Part shown: positions 1-8,903 of the stretch, piece by piece
How positions within the stretch are numbered: the stretch's first letter is position 1
Layout: the number at the start of each line of letters is the position of its first letter
Assembly: GCF_001639285.1 (NCBI RefSeq)
Contig: NZ_LWMW01000091.1
Location: 1 to 42,801, forward strand
Direction of reading: 5' to 3'
DNA from: Methanobrevibacter cuticularis
GTDB taxonomy: Archaea; Methanobacteriota; Methanobacteria; Methanobacteriales; Methanobacteriaceae
Length of the DNA: 42,801 nucleotides
Notes under the pieces: model-generated
Database searches by the model: none
What the model saw: the letters and a program-made list of their open reading frames with translations, nothing else
Told to the model about the DNA's origin: nothing
Position numbers and translations under genes: made by a program

Positions 1-721
1 CCCCCCCCCCCCCCTAAACATATAAACAACACACAAACAAAAAAATAAAAAAATAAACACAAAAAACACCCCAATACAAAAACAACCTACCTAAACCCCA
101 CAAACAATTCCCACACACAATTTTCATTTATAACAAACATCACAAAAAACTTTATGAAAAAAAATGAGCTACAAAACTCTAATTTATCCTAGTTTTCAGG
201 TTATTTCATCCAAAATGGATGAAAAAAATCTCATTTAAAATAACAACATCAACACAATCCCCAAAAAAACAACACATGACACTTAACAAAAATGATCAAA
301 AAAAGTACTAACAAACACGCACAGAAAATCAAATGACAGAATGAAGCCAAAAAAGGAATATATTGGGTTTACTCAAAAATTTATAAAGGTTATATAAAAA
401 TTATTATTTATGAGAAATTTTTTAAGAATTTCTAAAAGATTTTTATAACAATCTTAAAGCTTAAATTTATGAGAATTTTTAAGTAATATATAACTTTAAA
501 GAAATGGTAGTTATGGAAAAGAAGTATTTATAGAAAAAATGGTGTTTAAAAGTGTTGATGGTTGAAATAGCTAAACTATGATTAATCTAAAGGAATAGAG
601 CAATTGAAGAATAAAACAGAAGGTAAGTTTCGAATAATGTGAATCTCAAGGCATTTTCCTATGTAAGTTATGGTTGTATTTTATCTAATAATAGCTATAT
701 TAGCAATCATAGCATGAGTAA
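1..721. other. gene-free left edge with C14 run and G-less stretch
   Basis: No convincing gene is seen here. Positions 1-14 are a pure C run, and the plus strand has no G at all until position 156, so the complementary strand there is almost only T and G. A perfect hairpin lies at 204-224, and TATA-like tracts occur near 378-400 and 485-495. The segment downstream of hisH (about 540-720) has more balanced composition, but I recognise no RNA in it. The C run together with the one-sided composition may be a contig-end sequencing artefact rather than biology. Confidence 0.6.
204..224. other. perfect 9-bp inverted repeat
   Basis: Arms TTTCATCCA and TGGATGAAA are separated by AAA. On the plus strand the hairpin is followed by A-rich rather than T-rich sequence, so it is not a classical terminator. 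No gene flanks it closely and its role is unknown. Confidence 0.4.
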
Positions 722-1330
722 TTATAAATAGCTCTGTTTCAAAGATACAAAATTTTTTAATAATTTTAAACCAGCGATTCCACTTTTTTCAGGGTGAAAT
801 TGGGTTGCAAATACGTTATTATCATGTAAAACTGCTGTAACATCTAAACCATATGGAGTAATGGCGGAAATAGCTGATTTGTCTTCTGGATCTACATAAT
901 ATGAATGAACAAAGTAAAAAAATTTGTTGTTAGTTCCTTTCAAGATTGGGCAGGTATCATCAATTATTTTTAGCTGATTCCATCCCATGTGAGGGATTTT
1001 TTTACCTTTTGGAAGTTTTTTAACTCCTCCTTTAAAAATATCTAAGCCCTTAGCATTTGGGCTTTCTTCACTTTCTGATAAAAGTACTTGTAATCCTAAA
1101 CAAATCCCTAAAAATGGTTTTCCATCATTTATATGTTCAATTATTAGCTGTTTATAAGGATCAATATTTTTCATAGCTTGTCCAAATGCTCCAACTCCTG
1201 GAAGAACTAAAAATTCTGAATCTGCAATTATTTCAGAGTCATTTGTAATTATATGTTCAAATCCAATCTTAGAAAATCCATTAGAGATACTTCTAAGGTT
1301 ACCGCTACCATAGTCGATTATTGTAATCAT
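722..1330 (-). CDS. hisH: Imidazole glycerol phosphate synthase subunit HisH
   Basis: This is the glutaminase subunit of IGP synthase. It hydrolyses glutamine and channels ammonia to HisF, which makes imidazole glycerol phosphate and AICAR in histidine biosynthesis (cytoplasmic). The 202-aa length is normal for HisH. The class I amidotransferase signature is visible: nucleophile Cys77 in GICLGLQ, and His179/Glu181 in QFHPEKSG near the C-terminus, with an N-terminal IIDYGSGNL typical of HisH. The ATG is preceded by a weak GTGGA. The gene stands alone; hisF is not in the window and hisG lies 18 kb away, so the histidine genes are dispersed. The assignment is firm. Confidence 0.96.
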   Translation of the reverse strand: MITIIDYGSGNLRSISNGFSKIGFEHIITNDSEIIADSEFLVLPGVGAFGQAMKNIDPYKQLIIEHINDGKPFLGICLGLQVLLSESEESPNAKGLDIFKGGVKKLPKGKKIPHMGWNQLKIIDDTCPILKGTNNKFFYFVHSYYVDPEDKSAISAITPYGLDVTAVLHDNNVFATQFHPEKSGIAGLKLLKNFVSLKQSYL

Positions 1331-1588
1331 GATTCCACTTAAATAAAATTAAAACTTAAAATAATTATATTATAACTTAACTTAAAGCAATTGTATTATA
1401 AATTATTGTATGATTCTATATAGAATTATAATAATCATTATATTTATTAAAAAATGTTATTAAATTTTTTTATTATTACCTTTTTAATTATTCTTTTAGT
1501 TATTGTTCTACTACTTTTTTTGCTAGTTTTTAATATTTTTTAATATTTATTCAAATAAAATATAGCAAATAAATTATTAAAAAGATTA

Positions 1589-2689
1589 TTATTTATCGTT
1601 TTCCCATTGGATAACTGTTCTAAGCATCATACCAAAATCAGAATCCACGATCTTATCTGTTCCTAATGTCTTAGAATGAGCATCTAATTCAGCTACAACA
1701 TGATTATAGCCCAAATTTTTGAGAGGTTCCACTAAACGTGGTCCATCAGTGATAGCTATTGATTCAACATCCAAATCTTCTATTCTTAATGCATGAGGAA
1801 CTCCAGAGACAACCACTAAATCAATGTCATTATTTTTAATAAATTCCTCTGCTTTTCTAGGAGTAATAGGATATTCATCTAATCCCCCAATTATATAATC
1901 AATAGCTATTGTATTTCTTTCAAGTTCAGTTTTGATGTTATGTGCATGATTTCTTATTCTAGGAAGACCAATATTCTCATCTAAATTAGCTATTATCAAA
2001 GGATTAGTAACTTTATCGCCTGAATCAGATTTTATTTTAGAAAAATCTGTATTCAATATATCAGCAAAAAGATAAGCTGTTTCTTTTTTTGCATTTAAGA
2101 CAAAAACTATTTTTTTTCCTTCTTTAATCTTTTCAATAATCAATTTAGCTATTTTTTCCTTGTTATCTCCAAAATTGGGTTTAATATAATCTCCTTGAGC
2201 CATTCCCCTAGTTTTTTCTACTTTAGTAGCTAATTTTAGCATTTCAATTTGACGATCTGCTTCTTCTTGAGGAATAACATCGTATTGAGCAGCTGATTCC
2301 AAAACAGCTATTGCTCCTTCAGTGTTATCTCCTTCTCCAAAACCTCCGTGAGATTCTACTGGCAGAACAATTGCGTCAATTTTTACAGATTCTATAGCTT
2401 CTTTTAAGTCTTCTCCTATAATCATACTTGCACAAGTTCCAACTATTCCTACAAGATCTGGGTTAAACATTTCCTCTGCTTTCTTTAGAGTTTCTTTAAG
2501 TTTATCACTTGCTCCAAATATAAAATCATTTTCAGCCATAGCTGTAGTTAAAACTCTAACTCCATCACCTTCAAGAAGGCGTCCTGTTCTAAAACAACAT
2601 CCATGAGGCCCATGCATTATAATAACATCGGCATTCAGATCTCTTAATGTATAAAGGGAAGCAGCTATTGGACTTGGTCTTGGATGCAT
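1589..2689 (-). CDS. cfbD: Ni-sirohydrochlorin a,c-diamide reductive cyclase, catalytic subunit CfbD
   Basis: This is the nitrogenase-like (NifD-related) catalytic subunit that works with the NifH-like CfbC. Together they perform the multi-electron reduction and ring closure of Ni-sirohydrochlorin a,c-diamide on the way to coenzyme F430, the prosthetic group of methyl-CoM reductase. The N-terminus [18 protein letters not shown] and the [17 protein letters not shown] region (Cys31/Cys32), plus Cys86 in GIVGTCAS, are characteristic; these Cys are the likely Fe-S ligands. The 366-aa length fits and is much shorter than true NifD. A strong GGAGG lies 6 nt before the ATG. The partner cfbC is not adjacent. 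This gene is a diagnostic marker of a methanogen or methanotrophic archaeon. Confidence 0.93.
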   Translation of the reverse strand: MHPRPSPIAASLYTLRDLNADVIIMHGPHGCCFRTGRLLEGDGVRVLTTAMAENDFIFGASDKLKETLKKAEEMFNPDLVGIVGTCASMIIGEDLKEAIESVKIDAIVLPVESHGGFGEGDNTEGAIAVLESAAQYDVIPQEEADRQIEMLKLATKVEKTRGMAQGDYIKPNFGDNKEKIAKLIIEKIKEGKKIVFVLNAKKETAYLFADILNTDFSKIKSDSGDKVTNPLIIANLDENIGLPRIRNHAHNIKTELERNTIAIDYIIGGLDEYPITPRKAEEFIKNNDIDLVVVSGVPHALRIEDLDVESIAITDGPRLVEPLKNLGYNHVVAELDAHSKTLGTDKIVDSDFGMMLRTVIQWENDK

Positions 2690-2911
2690 AATTATCCTCC
2701 AATGAAATAAAATTGTTTGTTATATGAAATATTAATCTTTAGAAATATCAATTTTAAACTTTTTAAAATTACAAGATATGTTTTATATAATTTTATTGTT
2801 AAATTTTAATATAAAAAATTGTTTATGAAATTTGTAATTTTTTAAAACTTTAAAAATAAGCTACAAATTTATTTTAAAAATAATTTCAAAATTATAATAA
2901 TATTTTATTTT

Positions 2912-3085
2912 AAATTAATATTAATCATATTTATTATCTTAAATTAACAGTAATCATATTTATTTATCTTAAATTAATATTAATCATATCTATTATCTTA
3001 AATCAATATTAATCATACCTATTATTTTAAATTAACAGTAATCATATTTATTTATCTTAAATTAATATTAATCATGCTCATATTT
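2912..3085. repeat. 29/30-bp minisatellite, 6 units
   Basis: Six head-to-tail units of AAATTAAnnnTAATCATatTTATTaTCTT form, with two variant cores (AATATTAATC in 29-bp units, ACAGTAATC in 30-bp units) that partly alternate. The array occupies the 480-bp gap upstream of cfbD. The rest of the gap is featureless AT-rich DNA. There are no unique spacers, so this is not CRISPR. Confidence 0.85.
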
Positions 3086-3170
3086 GATTTTTTTGTTTTA
3101 AAAAAGATGAAAATTGAATAAATTTTTATATAAATATTTAAAGACTAATCAAGTTTAAATCCACCCTAAA

Positions 3171-3659
3171 TTAGGGGACGATACAAAAAATTAGTACTTC
3201 ATGAACTATTTTATTTTTTATAATATTTTGAGAATTTTTTGATTTTAATTTGAAACCTACTTTTTTTAGAACTTTTTGAGAAGCTAAATTATCAACAAAA
3301 GGATTAGCTAATATATAATCAAATTTAAACGTTTTAAATGCATATTTTACTATTTTTTTAATAGCTAATGTAGTTATACCATTGTTCCAGTAATCTTCAC
3401 TCAACCAATAACCTAACTCACCCACTATCCTAGATTTATTATCACTAATGGGAACTACAGAGATTACACCAGCGATTTCCCCATTGATTTCAATACCAAA
3501 AGTTCTCATTGGAAATTCTTGATAAGTCATTTCTATAAATTTTTTTGCATCAGATATACTATAAGGATGTGGAAACTCATTAGTTAAAAATTTAGCTATA
3601 TTATAATTGTTTGCATGTTTAGTTAAGCTATTACTATCACCTTTATTTAATTTTCTCAA
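3171..3659 (-). CDS. GNAT-family N-acetyltransferase
   Basis: This is probably an acetyl-CoA-dependent acetyltransferase of the RimJ/RimL-like type; the substrate is unknown. The fold signature is visible as a central VGELGYWLSEDYWNNGITT segment (beta-4, acetyl-CoA loop) followed by FDYILANPFVDNLASQKVLKKVGF, the usual 'N..S..vlek.GF' end of this group. The open frame begins with TTG and lacks a clear Shine-Dalgarno, and homologues usually have about ten more N-terminal residues. The frame stays open upstream for about 11 codons without an ATG, so the true start is uncertain or the N-terminus is eroded. It follows the DUF4240 gene by 50 bp on the same strand and is probably co-transcribed with it. 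Confidence 0.8.
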   Translation of the reverse strand: MRKLNKGDSNSLTKHANNYNIAKFLTNEFPHPYSISDAKKFIEMTYQEFPMRTFGIEINGEIAGVISVVPISDNKSRIVGELGYWLSEDYWNNGITTLAIKKIVKYAFKTFKFDYILANPFVDNLASQKVLKKVGFKLKSKNSQNIIKNKIVHEVLIFCIVP

Positions 3660-3709
3660 TTCAAAACTAAGATTTAACTGATTATTAGCTATTTAAATCC
3701 CCCATAATC

Positions 3710-4270
3710 TTACCAATATAATTTATATAAATTTGGAACAACCGATTCTAAATTATTTTCATCCCAATTCTCATCTATATCTTCTCCAAAAGAGATAGTA
3801 TCAATAATATCAAATATTTCGTCAGATTCTAATTCAAATTCTCTTATTCTTTCATAATAAGTATCTAAATCATCAGATCCTATATTTTTATTAAAAGCTA
3901 ATAAAGGGACAGAAAGCATTTGTTCATTTTCAAAATATTCATCATCATAAGGTATATCTAAATCTGCAAGAAAATCTGGATCCAATAATGCATTTAAATA
4001 TGGTTCTTCTCCTCTAGATATTAACCAACCTCTAAAATAATCAAAACAATCATCACTACAACCACCATTCATTACATAAGCAGCAGCCCATAATTTCTTT
4101 TTATAGGATTCTTTAGCATAAATTTCATAGATTTTTCCAAATTTTAAAATTTCCTCTTGTGTATATTTGGACAATCTATCTATTAATATTTCCATTTGTT
4201 TATCTGTAGCCCAATCTGCTTCTTTATATGCTTCTTGGATTAAATTCCAAAATTCATTTTTATCCATCAT
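3710..4270 (-). CDS. DUF4240 domain-containing protein
   Basis: This is a soluble acidic protein of 186 aa. The N-terminal half matches the DUF4240 pattern: MDKNEFWNLIQEAY at the start, then a helical ILxxRLSKYTQEEILKF stretch and YVMNGGCSDDCFDYFRGWLISRG around residues 65-90. The biochemical function of this family is not established. A GGTG lies 5 nt upstream of the first ATG. It is the first gene of a likely two-gene unit with the GNAT gene at 3171. Proteins of this family are, to my knowledge, commoner in bacteria than archaea, so lateral acquisition is possible, although base composition does not stand out. Confidence 0.78.
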   Translation of the reverse strand: MMDKNEFWNLIQEAYKEADWATDKQMEILIDRLSKYTQEEILKFGKIYEIYAKESYKKKLWAAAYVMNGGCSDDCFDYFRGWLISRGEEPYLNALLDPDFLADLDIPYDDEYFENEQMLSVPLLAFNKNIGSDDLDTYYERIREFELESDEIFDIIDTISFGEDIDENWDENNLESVVPNLYKLYW

Positions 4271-4520
4271 TAAAACACCTGTTAAATTGCTAATTATCTA
4301 AATATTTAATACATTAAATTGAATAATTCATTGAAGTAGCTATCTCTATAAATTTTTTCATTAAATTAATTCTTTATTATTTATATTCTTAATTATATTA
4401 TTAATTATATTATTGATTTTATAAAATATAATATTGATTACGATATTAACTATTATAAAATTTATAATAATCAAGAAGATTAAGAGAATATTTTATAAAA
4501 TAGCTATTAGAAAATTTAAA

Positions 4521-4630
4521 AATTATAATAAAACCTAATTTAATAATAAAATCATGAAATAAAATTATAATAAAACCTACTTTAATAATAAAATCACGAA
4601 ATAAAATTATAATCAAACCTATTTTATAGT
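4521..4630. repeat. 42-bp minisatellite, about 2.6 units
   Basis: The unit begins AATTATAATAAAACCTA and continues TTTAATAATAAAATCAtGAAATAAA. Copies start at 4521, 4563 and 4605 with a constant 42-bp period and a few substitutions. Confidence 0.85.
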
Positions 4631-4800
4631 AATAGTGGTAATGTTTGTAAATTATTAATATTTTTATTTCTCTTAAAAATTGTTTAAATTGAATTTAAAG
4701 ATAAAAAATTGAATGTTATAATTTTATAAAATGATAAATTTTTCAATAACGACTATAATAATAAAATCATGAAAATAAATATAATAATAAAAATAGATCA

Positions 4801-4862
4801 AAAATAATTTTAATGAATTACTAAAATAATTTTAATGAATTACTAAAATGATTTTAATGAAT
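4801..4862. repeat. 22-bp minisatellite, about 2.8 units
   Basis: The unit AATAATTTTAATGAATTACT plus two A is repeated in tandem immediately downstream of the DUF454 gene's 3' side. The copies are nearly perfect. Confidence 0.8.
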
Positions 4863-4919
4863 AAATTAAAAATAGAAGTTAAAAATAGAGATAAATAAAT
4901 GATAAATAGATATAATAAT

Positions 4920-5291
4920 TTAATTATCCTTTTTAGTCTTTAAAAGTAAAATATGGGCAGTAACACAAATTCCAACAATAGCTAAGATAACTGTAATCAA
5001 TAAACTACTAACTATAATAGCTGAAGCTATTAACATCACCCATAAGAAAATAAGGGTGTTTCTTTTAACATTCATTGGTACTCCTTTTTTGCCTTTATAG
5101 TTTTCTATATAGCTACCAAAGTACCTGTTGTTAGAAATCCATCTTTCTGCTTTTTTTGAACTTTTACTAAAACAAAAAGCTGCAGCTAAAATAAAAGGAG
5201 TAGTAGGTAAAACAGGAAGAGCTACTCCTACAGCACCTACACCTACTAAAACCACACCTAAGCTAAAGAAAAGTGTTCTTTTAGGTTTCAT
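4920..5291 (-). CDS. DUF454 (YbaN-like) inner membrane protein
   Basis: This is a small integral membrane protein of 123 aa from the ATG. It matches the YbaN/DUF454 family, whose function is unknown. The family hallmark GAVGVALPVLPTTPFILAAAFCF lies near residues 19-41 and is followed by the conserved basic segment around SNNRYFGSYIENYKGKKGVP. Three hydrophobic segments are visible, at about 9-40 and 77-115 (the latter holding two). A TTG three codons upstream (5300) is the other possible start. No good Shine-Dalgarno is visible for either. It stands between repeats and the catalase gene on the same strand, with a 106-bp gap to catalase, and could be read through from it. Confidence 0.85.
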   Translation of the reverse strand: MKPKRTLFFSLGVVLVGVGAVGVALPVLPTTPFILAAAFCFSKSSKKAERWISNNRYFGSYIENYKGKKGVPMNVKRNTLIFLWVMLIASAIIVSSLLITVILAIVGICVTAHILLLKTKKDN

Positions 5292-5406
5292 ATTAAACAA
5301 TACTATTAGTCCTAGATTATTATCCGAGCTTATTATATCATGTCACTAAATAAATTCTACTAATTTACTAGTTTCTCAATTATCTTAGGTTTTAATATTC
5401 TATAAT

Positions 5407-6918
5407 TCATTTTTTAGTTGCTTCAACTCTCTCATCTTGAGACATTTCAGACAATTCTTTGACTCTGTTAACATCAAGACCTAAACCTTCAGCTACACGA
5501 GTTCCATATTCTGGTTCCGCTTTGTAAAAAAGAGAAGATTGTCTGTATTGGATTCTTTCCTGAGCATTACCCATGTGTCCAACAAGATTTGAAACTAAAT
5601 GATCTTTATCCTCATCACTTAGAACTCTTCTCCAGAACTCACCTACTTGTACAAAGTCTACATCTTCAGTTGGTCTAGTATGTCTATTAATCTCTGCATC
5701 GACTTCAATAGTTGGTGGAGTAAATGTTTCATCTGGTTCTGGACCATTCATAGAGTTTGGATAATAATTAGGTTTTGATCCCCCATTATCTGAAACATTC
5801 ATAGGTCCATCTCTTTGATAAATATTCACATCTGCATTTTTAGGACGGTTAATTGGAATTTGATGATGATTCGGTCCTAATCTATGTCTTTGAGTATCTT
5901 CGTAAGAAAATAGTCTTCCTTGTAATAACCTATCTGGAGATGGTCCAATTCCAGGGACAAAATTAGATGGAGCAAACGCGACTTGTTCAACTTCTGCAAA
6001 GTAATTCTCTGGATTTCTATTTAAAACCATTTTTCCAAGAGGTATTAAAGGATAATCCCCATGATACCATACTTTAGTTACATCAAATGGATCAAATTTA
6101 TATTCCTTAGCTTCTTCTTTAGTCATCATCTGAACATAAACATCCCATTGAGGATAATTACCTTCTTCAATAGCTACAAACAAATCTTCTGTAGCGTGAT
6201 CTGGATTTTCCCCACATATCTTAATAGACTCTTCATTAGTTAATGTTTCAATTCCTTGAGCTGTTTTAAAATGATATTTAACCCAAATATAATCATTGTC
6301 TTCATTATACCACATAAATGTGTGACTTGAAAAACAATGCATATGTCTGTAGTTTAAAGGAGTTCCTCTATCTGTAAATAAAAAAGTAGCCTGATGAATT
6401 GATTCTGGAGTTAAAGACATGAAATCCCAAAACATGTCTGCATCAGCTAAATTAGATTGTGGATGTCTTTTTTGAGTATGTATAAAATCAGGGAATTTTA
6501 TAGCATCCCTTATAAAAAATATGGGAATATTATTTCCAACTAAATCATAGTTACCCTCTTCAGTGTAAAATTTCATTGCAGTTCCACGTGGATCTCTCTT
6601 TGCATCAGCAGATCCCCTTTCACCACCAACAGTAGAAAATCTTACAAACATCTCTGTTTTCTTACCTACCTTAGATAAAAATTTGGCTCTTGTATATTTA
6701 GAAAGGTCATTTGTAACTTCAAAATATCCGTGAGCTCCTGCTCCTTTAGCATGAACCACCCTTTCAGGTATCCTTTCCCTAGCAAAATGACCCAATTTCT
6801 CAGTTAAATGAGTGTCTTGTAGCATAGTATAGCTAGACTCTTTACCAGTTGTTATTGATGCTTGGTCATTTGGAACTGGAATTCCTTTATTTGTTGTATA
6901 TTTCTTATCTTTTTTCAT
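5407..6918 (-). CDS. katA: Monofunctional heme catalase (clade KatA-like)
   Basis: This enzyme disproportionates hydrogen peroxide to water and oxygen in the cytoplasm. The 503-aa length is that of small-subunit catalases. All key residues are present: distal His56 in RVVHAKGAGAHG, Asn129 in DLVGNNIP, and the proximal heme ligand Tyr339 in RLFSYEDTQRHRLGPNH. NADPH-binding-type residues around His192/Arg191 also look intact. The start has a GAGGT 9 nt upstream. From the literature, Methanobrevibacter arboriphilus makes such a catalase but cannot synthesise heme, so the enzyme is active only when heme is supplied; whether that holds here cannot be seen from this window, which shows no heme genes. 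A direct repeat overlies the predicted promoter. The symbol is by family; katB is also used. Confidence 0.95.
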   Translation of the reverse strand: MKKDKKYTTNKGIPVPNDQASITTGKESSYTMLQDTHLTEKLGHFARERIPERVVHAKGAGAHGYFEVTNDLSKYTRAKFLSKVGKKTEMFVRFSTVGGERGSADAKRDPRGTAMKFYTEEGNYDLVGNNIPIFFIRDAIKFPDFIHTQKRHPQSNLADADMFWDFMSLTPESIHQATFLFTDRGTPLNYRHMHCFSSHTFMWYNEDNDYIWVKYHFKTAQGIETLTNEESIKICGENPDHATEDLFVAIEEGNYPQWDVYVQMMTKEEAKEYKFDPFDVTKVWYHGDYPLIPLGKMVLNRNPENYFAEVEQVAFAPSNFVPGIGPSPDRLLQGRLFSYEDTQRHRLGPNHHQIPINRPKNADVNIYQRDGPMNVSDNGGSKPNYYPNSMNGPEPDETFTPPTIEVDAEINRHTRPTEDVDFVQVGEFWRRVLSDEDKDHLVSNLVGHMGNAQERIQYRQSSLFYKAEPEYGTRVAEGLGLDVNRVKELSEMSQDERVEATKK

Positions 6919-6946
6919 TTTGATTACCTCAAAACTATAAATAATT

Positions 6947-6977
6947 ATGATAAACTATTTAGTCATGATAAACTATT
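6947..6977 (-). promoter_or_regulatory. Direct repeat over the predicted catalase promoter
   Basis: Two copies of ATGATAAACTATT occur at 6947-6959 and 6965-6977, 18 bp apart. On the minus strand a TATA-like ATTATATA at 6991-6998 lies just upstream, so the expected transcription start (about 25 bp further) falls inside the repeats. A regulator binding here would block initiation. The link to oxidative or heme control is inference. Confidence 0.45.
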
Positions 6978-7070
6978 AGTGTTTACATGTATATAATATT
7001 TTTTATTCAAAAAAAATATTTAAAAATAAAATATCTAAAAATATCATTTATTTTAATTATAACATCTTAA

Positions 7071-7270
7071 TTGATTATTATTAAAAATAGACAATTTAAA
7101 CATATCAACAATCAAATAAACCAATTATTATTAAAAATAGACAATTTAAACATATCAACAATCAAATAAACCAATTATTATTAAAAATAGACAATTTAAA
7201 CATATCAACAATCAAATAAACCAATTATTATTATTAAAAATAGACTATTTAAAGATATCAACAATCTAAT
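7071..7270. repeat. 50-bp minisatellite, about 4 units
   Basis: The exact 50-bp period includes TTAAAAATAGACAATTTAAA and CATATCAACAATCAAATAAA. Copies are near-identical except the last, which has a 3-bp insertion and several substitutions (TAGACTATTTAAAGATATC). It lies in the 430-bp gap between the YchF-like gene and catalase, upstream of the catalase promoter. Confidence 0.9.
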
Positions 7271-7348
7271 AAGTGGTGATTAAAAATAATTAAAAAGATA
7301 AGAATTGATGATTAAAAATGACAAGTATTGTTGTGGTAAATTAATTGT

Positions 7349-8536
7349 TTAGCTAGTAATAATACTTATAATATCTCCATTGCAGAGTTTATATTCACTA
7401 CCTACTCGCATATTCTTTTTAGCATCAATAGCATGCATAAATTTCTCTCCAATATCTGTATGAATTATATATGCAAGTTCTCTAGGAACTGATCCATGAG
7501 GGACTAAAATTGCATCTGGAAGGACGTTTCCTTTTTGATCTGTTAGTTTATGTTCATCTTCAACAGGATAAACTACTATCATTTTCAACAGTTGGAAAAT
7601 AGCTGTATTAAGAGCTTTTTGGACTCCAGTTCCATCATATTTTTCTAATACATTAACTTTAATGTGTTCAAGAGCTTTTTTTTGATTTTCATTTAATTCT
7701 TCATCTTTTAATATAGTAAAACTATTATCTCCTGATTTATAGTCGATTAATCCTGCCTCATTAGCTCTGATTAAAGCTATTTCTGATTCTGCTGAAGCTG
7801 GAATCACATTAGGATATTTTTCTTTGATTCTTTTTATGTTTTCTTCTGATGTTGGAAGATCTGCCTTGTTGGCTACAATCAACATGGGTTTAGCTATTCT
7901 CAAAAGATTAGTAACTAGTTGAATCATATCTTCTTCATTCCATTTGGAGTAATCATCTACAATAGTTCTTTTAGCATCAACAATATTCTCAAGACTCACT
8001 CCAGTCCCTGATAGTTGTTCATATATGACTTTGGCAATATCGAGTTTTTCAGCTTCTATCTTTCGTATGAGTCTTGTCCAGTTTTTATTAAGTATTCCAT
8101 ACATCCACATTACAATCTCATATTCAAGGAATTCGATATCCTCTAAAGGATCATGAGTTCCAGGATCAACTGGCCTTCCTTCTTCATCAGTGGATCCTGA
8201 TGCATCAATAACATGGATAAAAACCTTTGCCTGTCTTAAATCATCTAAAAATTTGTTTCCTAATCCCCTTCCTTCATGAGCTCCTGGTACGAGACCTGCC
8301 ACATCAATAAGTTCAACTGGAATCAATCTTGTTCCTTCAAAACATTTAGAATTTCGAGGATTACAAGTCAGTTCAAGTTCATGACATGGACAAGGACTTC
8401 TAACATGAGCAACTGCTTTATTAGCATCTATGGTTGTAAATGGATAATCAGCCATTTCAACTTTTGAAGCTGTTGCTGAGTTAAAAAATGATGATTTTCC
8501 AACGTTTGGTTTTCCTGTAACGGCAATTTGAAGCAT
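7349..8536 (-). CDS. YchF/OBG-type translation-associated GTPase/ATPase
   Basis: This TRAFAC-class P-loop protein belongs to the Obg/YchF group, which is thought to act on ribosomes. The G1 motif GKPNVGKSS lies near the N-terminus, G3 appears as [16 protein letters not shown] and G4 as NKAD. A Cys-rich insert, [17 protein letters not shown], follows the G2 region and is typical of the archaeal branch. The C-terminal about 70 residues, including [30 protein letters not shown], form a TGS domain. The protein is 395 aa from the ATG. I chose the ATG at 8536 because GTGAT sits 4 nt upstream; a GTG at 8545 is the alternative. Nucleotide preference (GTP or ATP) cannot be told securely. Confidence 0.9.
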   Translation of the reverse strand: MLQIAVTGKPNVGKSSFFNSATASKVEMADYPFTTIDANKAVAHVRSPCPCHELELTCNPRNSKCFEGTRLIPVELIDVAGLVPGAHEGRGLGNKFLDDLRQAKVFIHVIDASGSTDEEGRPVDPGTHDPLEDIEFLEYEIVMWMYGILNKNWTRLIRKIEAEKLDIAKVIYEQLSGTGVSLENIVDAKRTIVDDYSKWNEEDMIQLVTNLLRIAKPMLIVANKADLPTSEENIKRIKEKYPNVIPASAESEIALIRANEAGLIDYKSGDNSFTILKDEELNENQKKALEHIKVNVLEKYDGTGVQKALNTAIFQLLKMIVVYPVEDEHKLTDQKGNVLPDAILVPHGSVPRELAYIIHTDIGEKFMHAIDAKKNMRVGSEYKLCNGDIISIITS

Positions 8537-8599
8537 TTTTATCACAAAACTATAATCTATAATAATCTAATCTAAGTTTAATTTTTTGATTTATAAATT

Positions 8600-8702
8600 T
8601 AATTTAATCTTTTAAATTTAATCTTTTAAATTTGATTTAATCTTTTAAAGTAATCTTTTAAATTTAATTTAATCTTTTAAAGTAATCTTTTAAATTTAAT
8701 TT
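8600..8702. repeat. Short AT-rich tandem repeat built on TTTAATCTTTTAAA
   Basis: There are about six imperfect copies of TTTAATCTTTTAAA, the later ones grouped in a higher-order unit with AAAGTAATCTTTTAAA. It lies in the 360-bp divergent region between the YchF-like gene and cbiE. The rest of that gap (8703-8890) is ATTA/TAAT-rich, with several possible TATA boxes and nothing else recognisable. Confidence 0.75.
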
Positions 8703-8903
8703 ATAATAATTCTATCTTATTTAAAATTTATATTTTATATCAAATAATAAAAACTTAATTAAAATAATAAATAATAAAATAATTAGATACCATAATCATC
8801 ACATGAAAATTAATCTATTAATTAATATTACTAATGATATATTAATTATTTATATTAATAATGATTTAGTAATTAAATATTTACTTAAAAAAGTAGGTGT
8901 ATG

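Larger units (their letters stand above)
4271..4919. other. 650-bp AT-rich gap with two minisatellites
   Basis: No gene is seen. The gap is extremely AT-rich and contains a 42-bp tandem repeat (4521-4630) and a 22-bp tandem repeat (4801-4862). The remainder consists of ATTA/TAAT-rich runs, including possible TATA boxes for the DUF4240 gene near 4380-4420. Confidence 0.6.

Noticed and set aside
540..720. Possible small RNA downstream of hisH because composition is less AT-rich
   Set aside because: No recognisable structure, promoter or terminator could be pointed to by eye.
3163..3176. CCCTAAATTAGGG palindrome at the 3' end of the GNAT gene as terminator
   Set aside because: It overlaps the stop codon, has a one-base centre that cannot form a hairpin loop, and lacks a following T run on the minus strand.
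5128..5349. Plus-strand open frame opposite the DUF454 gene, and similar antisense frames opposite YchF, tfrA, leuA, ABC and GatA genes
   Set aside because: They lie within well-supported genes on the other strand, lack start signals and show no protein-family features.
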